Source: Ficedula albicollis
Taxonomy: Eukaryota > Chordata > Aves > Passeriformes > Muscicapidae
DNA: 64,000 nt
NCBI RefSeq assembly: GCF_000247815.1
Contig: NC_021674.1
Span: 6,279,738 to 6,343,737, forward strand
Direction of reading: 5' to 3'
A model generated the notes under the pieces. That model was not told the origin of the DNA. It worked only from the letters and a program-made list of their open reading frames with translations, and did no database searches. Position numbers and translations under genes: made by a program. Below, one piece after another: positions 55,752 to 64,000 of this stretch (positions are counted from its first letter, which is position 1; each line of letters starts with the position of its first letter).

Positions 55752-55863
55752 GTATGCTATCACCCTGTTATCACAGGAGATAACCTGCTAGTTCTGTCTT
55801 TCACTTTTGTATGCTATCACCCTGTTATCACAGGAGATAATCTGCTAGTTCTGTCTTTCACTT
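55752..55863 (+). repeat. Two-copy tandem duplication, period 57 bp
   Basis: Copy 1 starts at 55752 (GTATGCTATCACCCTGTTAT) and copy 2 at 55809. Over 55 aligned bases they differ once (ATAACC/ATAATC). Confidence 0.95.
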
Positions 55864-57016
55864 CAATTGTTTAGGTACCAGATTTTTGATAAGTGGATCT
55901 TGCAATGGATGATATGGATGTCGGCATCAATGTGCTGCTTCACAGTGGGATATCAGTTTGGCTTTTTAGTTGACCAAAACAAAGCAAGAATCCAAACAAC
56001 CAGTTTACATCAAAAAATAATAATCCAAACAAACCAATTCCAAATTTTTGCAGTTTCCAAATCCCACAAATTACCTACAGAGGCTATGCATTAAAAGAAG
56101 CTCTCATGAAAAGAGAATTACAAATCCTCTCAGTTTTGCCTAAGTCTTTGCCTTTGTATATGATTGTCATAGTTTAATTTTTGATAAAGTGATCATAGAG
56201 ATCAAAAGATTTTTTTGATTGCAGAAGAGGATATGGCTCTAGGAATCAGGCTTGTGGCTCTAGGAATCAGACTTGTGTGCTGTGCCCCCGTACCCCAGCT
56301 TTTATCCAGGAAATGGTAAAATGCTTTTGTCAGCAGGGAGTGGGAGAGTTTGCAAACAGTAAATAGCTTTGTTGTAAGTAGTCACATGTTAGCATGCTGA
56401 TCACCAGGAAAACTTGATGATATTAAGCATTTTGTATTCAGAGCTTGCATTCAGAGAAGGGTATTACAAGGCAGCCAGAAATCACAATAAGGCCAATTAT
56501 TAACTAGTTTATTTTCATTCAGTGAGACCCTGTGTTTGTCATTTGTAGCGGGGCAGAGGAAAGATGTAGCTTGTTAACAAATGTTCAGAGTTTAAAAGGG
56601 TGACATTTTAAATTAGTGTATTTGTAATAATAAAGGAACAGAAGTCTTGTATCTGTTAAAAGGAAATTTAAAAATGAAACCTCTTTTCTGCCCTTTAACT
56701 GAGAATCTTACGATTATGTTAAATCCCTAAATGTGGCTTCATTATTCATTTCCTTTGTACCAGAATGTAAAATAACAGGAGCTTGAGGGTTTAGTGTATT
56801 AAAAAAAGAAGTAATCCTTTTTCATTATAACTTCTGGTAGTGTTTTAATTAAAGGTATTAGGAGAACCGTCATGGTTAACACATTTTTAAATTCTTGTAC
56901 ATTGTGCTGAAGAATATCTAGGAAGGGGATTATGTGCATAACTTGTTCACTCACAGTGAAGTAGACCAGATTTTGTTATTCTTTACTGCTTATCACCTGC
57001 AACTCGATCATGTGTA
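55864..57016. other. Non-coding DNA with a 21-bp tandem pair
   Basis: Single-copy AT-rich DNA. A 21-bp unit (TGGCTCTAGGAATCAGGCTT) occurs twice in tandem at 56234-56254 and 56255-56275 with one difference. No gene recognised. Confidence 0.65.
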
Positions 57017-57342
57017 TTTACATGGCAGAGAGGAAGAATAGGAGTGTCTTTGTGTGTGAGCTCTTTGCAGTTTATAACAAATCGAGACTGTTTTTGGCAA
57101 AGTTCAGTGTTGTTTATTCATGCTAAAAGAAACTGAAACTACAAAAAAAGTTTTTGGCAAAGTTCAGTGTTGTTTATTCATACTGAAAGAAACTGGAACG
57201 ACAAAAAAATTTACATGGCAGAGAGGAAGAATAGGAGTGTCTTTGTGTGTGAGCTCTTTGCAGTTTATAACAAATCGAGACTGTTTTTGGCAAAGTTCAG
57301 TGTTGTTTATTCATGCTAAAAGAAACTGAAACTACAAAAAAA
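57017..57342 (+). repeat. Nested tandem duplication A-B-B'-A-B
   Basis: Block A is 73 bp and block B is 60 bp. The order is A (57017-57089), B (57090-57149), B' (57150-57209), A (57210-57282), B (57283-57342). The two A-B copies (133 bp, 193 bp apart) are identical, while B' differs from B at four positions. So B was duplicated first and later the A-B part was copied again, very recently. Each B ends in an A run, a plausible slippage or switching point. The 69-codon open frame across it is not a gene. Confidence 0.95.
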
Positions 57343-58568
57343 ATAACAAACATTTAAAGTTAAAGAAAAGAGAAGTATTTACCTGGCTTTGTGGCTTTCT
57401 TTTCTCTCATTTTACCCCACCACCTTTCCCCATGTGCCTCCCAAGCATGCCCTCATAACTTGTTTCAGCCTGTATTGGCATGTGCCACCTTTGACAAAGG
57501 CTTTTGGTGATTCATTCCAATGGCCCTTGCTGTTCTGTTGGAATCACACCCTGTTACCTGCCTGGCATCCTGGGATCGCTCTGCACTGCCCCAGTGATGG
57601 GGTATCATTCATTGCTATCTTTCTGCAAATTCCAACAACTTAAAAAAGTAATCCAACAGAATTCTTTGCAAGCTTCCCCTGATTTGGTGATCAGCATTTT
57701 AAGCCAGTGTTTTCCCTTTTTTCTTGGAGAGTTTCCACGATGTCACTACCTGTAAAACTGTGTACTTCACAGGAATGACCATGAGTAGTACAGAGTAATG
57801 TATGAAAATTGCACTGGTTGCTGATTGGAGTGAAAAGTTTGGGGTTTTAACCTCCAGTGTTCTGAATGAGGATAGAGAGGACACTTGGGTTTGCTCCCAG
57901 AAATTTTACTGTAATATTTTCTGGTGTAGATTATGAGAAGCTTAAACTGTAAGCTTCTAGGAGGATATTTAAAAGTAGAATGGTGTTTCCACTGACTCCT
58001 GGGCATCTGTGTGAGCACAGAGTGCCACCACTTTTAACAGCTGCCAGTGCAGCTGACCTGGGTTTGAATGGAAAGCTCTTGTTGATTGACGTTTAAACAA
58101 AATGTTAATTTGTTTACGTGCCATGGGGTCCCGGTGGGACTTGCTTAGATGACCACATGCCTTGAAAAGCCAAAGTTTTGGATTGTTACCAGGAATCTAT
58201 GCAGTTTTTCTGTTTGTTCCTTGTATTATTGTTTTCCTCCAGCAGATCTGATTCACTTATAACGTGGCTTTAATAGATCTTTTTACTTCCCTATTTAGCT
58301 GAAAAAATGTTAAACTTGTGCCTGAATCCAGCTGCAGTTACTGTCTATAGACACATAAATCCAATTATTAGGTCAGTCAAGGTTATTTTTCAGGGAGAAA
58401 AGTACACCCCTGAAATAACAGCATATGCTGGCTTCTCTACTTGGATGAGAGGAAGAGCTGTGTGGTTTCGCTACTGTTTTGCGCTTTTTAAAAAATTAGT
58501 AAATAATCTGAATTAACTTTTTCCTGTTTACTTTTTGAGTTATTTAGCTGACTGCTGATTGACCAGCT
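57343..58568. other. Single-copy non-coding DNA
   Basis: No gene or transposon recognised between the nested duplication and the pyrimidine region. Confidence 0.6.
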
Positions 58569-58762
58569 GGGCTGAAAGCAGGTGGGAAAATCTGTTCAGA
58601 TGGCCCTATTTTTTCTTTTTCTACTTTTTCCTTTTTCTTACTTTTTCTTTTTTTCTCTTTTTTCCGGGCTGAAAGCAGGTGGGAAAATCTGTTCAGATGG
58701 CCCTATTTTTTCTTTTTCTACTTTTTCCTTTTTCTTACTTTTTCTTTTTTTCTCATTTTTCC
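58569..58762 (+). repeat. Two-copy tandem duplication, period 97 bp, leading into the hexamer array
   Basis: Copy 1 (58569-58665) and copy 2 (58666-58762) have equal length and differ once (CTCTTTTTT/CTCATTTTT). The unit starts with GGGCTGAAAGCAGGTGGG and ends in about 55 bases of T-rich pyrimidine. The second copy runs straight into the C/T array, so the array probably grew from the pyrimidine end of this unit. Confidence 0.95.
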
Positions 58763-58781
58763 TTTTCCTCTTCCTCTTCCA

Positions 58782-59107
58782 CTTCCTCTCCCTCTCCCTC
58801 TCCCTCTCCCTCTCCCTCTCCCTCTCCCTTTCCCTTTCCCTTTCCCTTTCCCTTTCCCTTTCCCTTTCCCTTTCCCTTTCCCTTTCCCTTTCCCTTTCCC
58901 TTTCCCTTTCCCTTTCCCTTTCCCTTTCCCTTTCCCTTTCCCTTTCCCTTTCCCTTTCCCTTTCCCTTTCCCTTTCCCTTTCCCTTTCCCTTTCCCTTTC
59001 CCTTTCCCTTTCCCTTTCCCTTTCCCTTTCCCTTTCCCTTTCCCTTTCCCTTTCCCTTTCCCTTTCCCTTCTCCTTTTTCTTTTCCTTTCCCTTTTTTTC
59101 TTTTTCT
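58782..59107 (+). repeat. Pyrimidine-only tract: (CTCTCC)n then (CCCTTT)n
   Basis: 326 bases without a single purine. About seven CTCTCC units (about 58786-58826) change abruptly into about 41 perfect CCCTTT units (58826-59070), followed by irregular C/T sequence. Open frames of up to 175 codons on both strands translate as Ser-Leu, Phe-Pro, Arg-Glu and Lys-Gly repeats; these come from the repeat and are not genes. Homopurine/homopyrimidine DNA with mirror symmetry can form triplex (H-DNA), and the AAAGGG strand can form G-quadruplexes. Confidence 0.95.
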
Positions 59108-62100
59108 GATCCCACCTCATTACAAGGTAGGTAAGGGTGGCTATGGCCTAATTGCTTTTACCCAGATAATTAACATCCATTCAGAAATGTGGGTCTTTTT
59201 GCATGTTTTCCCCAGATGAATGGTTCTCAAATTTAGTTACAATAATATAATAAATGCAAATTTATATTCTTATGAACATAGCAAAGGGAGCATAAAATAA
59301 ATTCATACTTATTCCCATCTGTGCTTGGTACGAGTGCTGATATACTCCTAAAAAATTAGGTCCAAGTGTTTAATCAAACACAAAATTTTTTCTTTTCTTA
59401 TTACACAAAAGCAAACTGTTTATCTTGCAAGTATTTGAAGATTTATAGAGTCTATGTGAAGAAATTTCTGCCCATTAATGCACATTATTAATGAATGCCT
59501 CTGGTTCATTTGGGAGTTTTGTATGTAGGAAACAACATTAATAGACTGGAGTATGAAAATTTGTCTAAAGTGCCTGCAACAGTATTTACTTAAGTGCAGA
59601 CGTCCCATAGAGATCTGGCAGTGCCAGCACTTCAGCAGAGTGCCCAAGGTGAAATTTTATAAATTATACGTTGGGTATTTCAACTGGTTGTAACATTAAC
59701 TAACTACATCAGACATAATAAATAGTATTGTAAAAGGTAAATAATATAATTGTTTGAGTAATTAATAAGGGTAAATAGTTGTTTTAATTAATATTTGTTG
59801 AGGTGATATGAGATGCTAAATCTGAAAGAATACAGAATTGTGTAGTGTGTCAGCTGACATGTCACTGAGTGAGCTCTGTCATTCTGCTGCCCCACCTAAT
59901 CACTCCAAGAACAGAATAAATTTTGACTAGCAGACTATGTCCTTTTCAAAGTACCCTCAGTTAAATGATTTCTGTCTTTCTGCTTGGGAATATATATACG
60001 CAGACAGAGGCACACTGTGTCTCAGACATCTCAGAAGACAAAACTAGAGCCTCTGCAAGGTTTGATTTAATGGCTGTTGTGGTATCTCTCAGTTATTAGC
60101 AGTTTGACACTCATCAAGACCAGCCTAAGCAGCACTTTGGGCCATTGAGTGAATAGAAATTCTTGGCTTGACAGCAGATTTCAGAGGAGCACAGTGAACT
60201 GTGAGAGCTGGTTTAAAATCCCAGATAAGATGGAAAAACATCCTCCAAGGTGTCAAGTGTCTATACAATGAATTTGAGGGTGCTTTTCATTTCCTTGCCA
60301 ATGAGATGAAAATGGAGCTCTTTCCCTGAGAAAGTGGGAGAAAGCAGCCGCGCCATGTAATAGCATTATGCAGGAGAGGTAATGTTCTCTCCCCCAGGAA
60401 GCAGGAGAGCAAACTGGTGTCTGTCACCTTCCTCCCCTCCACAGCTGCACCTTGAGCTTAGGCTGCTGTGAGTAGAGGGCCAGGCACTGGCTAAGTGGGG
60501 AGAGCAAATAGCTCTTATGGAGTTTATTCCCGTTATCCCTTCTGCAAAACCAAGGGAAGCCTCTGATAATTCACTGCTGGTGAAAATGACACATCCAGTT
60601 TTTACCACCTCATGCATTTTCTTTTGATATGTTGGGCAAAGTGAAGAAGTGTAAAATTGAAGCAGGGGCAGAATAGGGGAGGAAAAAAGGAAGAGCAAGC
60701 CCTAAAGAGCTAGTCATACAATGCCAGCCCTTAAAGCTAGAAAAACACTATTCAAAATTGCTGAGTATGAAGCAAACATTACCTGGATCAGCTTTCCAGC
60801 ATGACAGTGATAAACATGTGACCAATAATTCAACCTGACAGAGCAGCCATTCAGGAATACAAATATCACAAATGCTCTGTTCTGCTTATGCCCCAGAAAC
60901 TCAATATGTGAGCAGGGACTTTCCTGACAGCACTGTCTCTCCTGGCTCGCCTTTGATGAGCATCTTCCACGGGAGAGCTCAGCCTTTCTGATCCCATTAG
61001 AGGAGAGAGGCTCTGTCTCTGTGGTCCTTTTTACAACCCTTGTGCTTTGTGTGCAGGGGGGATTTGTTGAGAGATGTAGTGGGACCTAATGTGTCACAGG
61101 CAGGCTTGTTACAGATGAAACCCTGTTGACAGAAAGGATTAGCTGCAGCCGAGAGAGAAAAAACAAGAACTCATATATTTTAAGGGCAATCGTGGTGCAA
61201 AGTTTTGGTTATTTATTGGGCAAGTAGATAGTCAGGGCTTTGTGTCATTAGAGATCCTGTACCCTAGGAAACTGGCAGTGATTTCAGCCTGGTACTGCCA
61301 AACTGTACTCCAGAATCTGAGGTTTCATATGAAAGGGGGGGGGAAAAGCAAAACAAACAGAAAACCCTCTATACCCTGCAGCTGCAGAAAAATACTCTGA
61401 ATCTCACTGTGACCAGGGTTGTGTTCTTGTCTTGAGTCAGCAATCAGCTTGAAGCAATACCTTTGAGAAGAGTGAACTGTGCTGGTCATTTCAATGCATG
61501 TGAGGTATGGAGCCTGACATGTTTACACAGCAGCTAGCTCACTTCAGTCCTTTTTTTGGTGAAAATCTCAATGTCATGCATGCTGTTTGAGAACATATTT
61601 TCTTAGGACAGAAGAAACGAATCAGAAGGAAGGTCTATGATTTGTCATGTAAATAGGAATTAATGTTAAACATAACTTCTGCCCTTCTTCTCTACCCACC
61701 CCACACCCCTCAAAGAAAAGGGGGGGCGGGGGGAAAGCAACTTTTCAAATTGTGGAGAAATGGATAAACAAGGGACATTTTCTTTGCCCACCAGCAAAAG
61801 CTTTAGTCATATCCAGACTCTTGAAAAAATCAAAACAAAACCCCCTTCTTCCTACTAACCTCTACATTCTCTGTAGCACCATATGCCCCAAATTACAATT
61901 ATCCAGGTTTTCATACATTCCATTTCTGCTCTGGCAGCTGTACAATGTACAACAATTGCACAGAGTCAGAAGACAAATCTGGGAGCCACCAAGAATAAAG
62001 AATTCAGTGCCAGTTTAAAACAAATGTAGTGAATATGGAAGTAAATAACATAAGTAAGACTGGATACTGATGGTGGTTTTTTTTTTTCTTTCTGTGTGTC

Positions 62101-64000
62101 TGTCTAAATGTCCAGTCTCCAATTCACATAAACTGTACTGTGAATTTCCCTTTTTGCTTCAGCTTTGCTGAATTTACATTTAGAGGTTGGAAAATGCAGG
62201 GGATATTGAACTTGATGCTCATGATAGCCCTGAGTAACCTGTTAATCAGTGGAACTGTTGTATGGTTATATGGCTCACATCATGTTTGAGCATTGGAGCT
62301 CAACATGAAAGAAGCACTGTAATTGCTAACGATTAGTACTGGGTAAGCTCACAAGGTTTACTTAAGAGTCCCCTCATGCCAGATTCATATCCAAAATGTA
62401 TCTGAACCATTTAAGAGTCTGGGAGGTAATACTTTGTCATTGTATAAGGAAGAAGACATGTGTATGAAAGGGCAAGGGGATTGTGAAATAATTACTGGCT
62501 CTGCATTTAATTTGAGTCAATGAAAATGCCAGAATGATTGAAGTGTTTATGCTGAAGATCAAGGAGTTATATTGGAATAGGGTAATCAAATCCAGGAACA
62601 TCTCCTTTAAATTTTTTAATATTTCTCAGGGAGGAGATAATGGAGGGCTATCAGAGTATAGCGAGGGGAGTGTTGGAAGGAAAGCCAAGATCAGAGGTCA
62701 CACCTGTGTGAAGTGATGGCTTGAAAATGACAAGTGAAAATAGAAATATGCTTCCCTTGACAGTGATGAATTGGTTCCTTGACCTGAGGAGGAAGACTGG
62801 AGGTGGCTTTGCACTGTGGAGATGGTAATTTGATAGTGGCTATTATAGGTGAAAAAGTTAGCCAGTAAAATACCGTGGGGAAAATGCCTGCTCTCAATTA
62901 GGTATGGTACTCATGCCCCCGGGCCTCGACTGCCAGGGGAGCTGTGCTTTGCTCCAGCCTGGGATACTTTCAGTTTGCCCTTTTTCCATGCTTTCAGTGT
63001 GATTCTCCCATCCCTGTTTTCATTCCACCTGTTCCCAGTATGCCTTTGACTTGGTGTTTGTCTGTGCTTTGCTTACCTTCAGCACAGGAATATTCTGCAT
63101 CACTCACCTGTATTCATTCTTCTTCTAACAACACAAAACCTCATGAAGCTGGCAAACTGCTGGGCTTGGCTCAGAGTCAATATTGCTAAACCTGGGATTG
63201 TACATACAGTTTCCACAAAGTGGGAGGTGGGATCAGTCATATCTTGCTCACACATCTCTCATATCTCAAGGGCAGGAAAACATCTGCCACTGGCCTATAA
63301 CTGTGCCTCTCTGCAAGCAATAAATGCCAAGAGTCTTGTCAGCTTTTTACTTACTGAGACAAAAAGTATGTTACAGGCTGCTGGTGGCCTCAGTTAGAAC
63401 ATGAAGCATGGATTTTGAGGTTAGGAGAGGTTTGCTTGCTTAAATGAGGTCCTGATCAAGATGAATTATGAAAATGGCAATAAATCCTATGTTTTAAAAG
63501 GTAATAAACTGACTATTAATGTTTAAGGCAGAGCTCCAGGCAAACATGAGCAGCAGACTGAACCATTTACCTTTATCTACCTTCCTACTCCATAACACTC
63601 AGCAGGAGAAGCAGAAGCATCCTGAACCCTACAGGGCCTCCCTAGAGGCCCAGAGAGTCAAAAGTGCTTCAGACACCAAGTTCATGAGTTTTGCTCCTTT
63701 TTGTGTAGGTTTCTATCTATCTGACATGTTAATCCCTCATGTACATGTGACAGCCATTTCTCAGCTAAAATACTGAGTACATTGCAGTTTAGCATGGTGC
63801 AATTAATCATGTGTTTGGGCACCACAAGTTTTATTTTGTTGTGAAATAAGGTGGATTGAAAATTGGAAATAATAAATAGTGAAGTGCCATGTTTAGCACA
63901 GTTCTTTTCTTCTACAGTTCTTTGTTAAAATGTACCAAAGGTTTATTCTAAAGAGTTGAGTTTACAATGAATAATCTTTCCTACATTAGCTCAGGGTTTG
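59108..64000. other. Single-copy non-coding DNA to the window end
   Basis: No gene, RNA or transposon recognised. Notable small features are an AT-rich patch (about 59690-59790), G9 (61335-61343), a G7-C-G6 run (61720-61733) and a T run near 62078-62089. About 59830-60340 is simple-repeat-free and could be conserved. The open frames are about 110 codons or less and lack recognisable domains. Confidence 0.6.

Noticed and set aside
58826..59070. CCCTTT array as interstitial telomere sequence
   Set aside because: The vertebrate telomere unit is CCCTAA; there is no CCCTAA unit within the array.
58582..59134. Four open frames giving Ser-Leu, Phe-Pro, Arg-Glu and Lys-Gly repeats
   Set aside because: They are produced by the CTCTCC/CCCTTT array; frames are open on both strands because six-base units without stops cannot terminate.

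Overview
The window is vertebrate nuclear DNA, almost certainly from a bird and probably a passerine. It is AT-rich, CpG-poor and repeat-sparse. Its only clear transposon family is CR1, the LINE that dominates bird genomes; the best copy (about 53.8-54.4 kb) looks like a passerine-type 3' end. There is also one old MIR-type SINE. I found no exon, conserved protein domain, tRNA, rRNA, CRISPR array, phage or bacterial gene. Every long reading frame I examined is explained by a homopolymer, a microsatellite, a CR1 remnant or chance. The window is best read as intergenic DNA or the inside of a very long intron. I cannot name the neighbouring gene.

Layout. From 1 to 10 kb the DNA is single-copy with short T/G-rich and A-rich tracts. 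At 10,049-10,808 there is an uninterrupted run of 760 C, bracketed by 15 T on each side. From 10.8 to 31 kb the DNA is mostly single-copy, with a 66-bp tandem pair (14.5 kb), a MIR-type SINE (21.5 kb), an 83-bp tandem pair (22.6 kb) and two CR1 remnants on the minus strand (29.0 and 29.9-30.5 kb). From 31.8 to 49 kb there are six two-copy tandem duplications of 62-92 bp, plus a minor 24-bp pair. From 51.5 to 59.1 kb lie a second poly-C run ending beside a 61-N gap, a T/C tract with 56 consecutive T, the best CR1 copy, a cluster of tandem duplications (including a nested one at 57.0 kb), and a CCCTTT hexamer array inside 326 bases of pure pyrimidine. From 59.1 to 64 kb the DNA is single-copy again.

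No genes act together here. The most notable patterns are the number of young, two-copy tandem duplications of similar length (57-97 bp, about ten plus one nested case) and the pyrimidine-only tracts, all with C/T on the given strand. One of these tracts touches an assembly gap, and the two poly-C runs may be consensus errors standing in for difficult C/T-rich DNA. I found no new biological system that I could defend. Some blocks look like possible conserved regulatory DNA, but that is an impression from motif content and needs a cross-species alignment.
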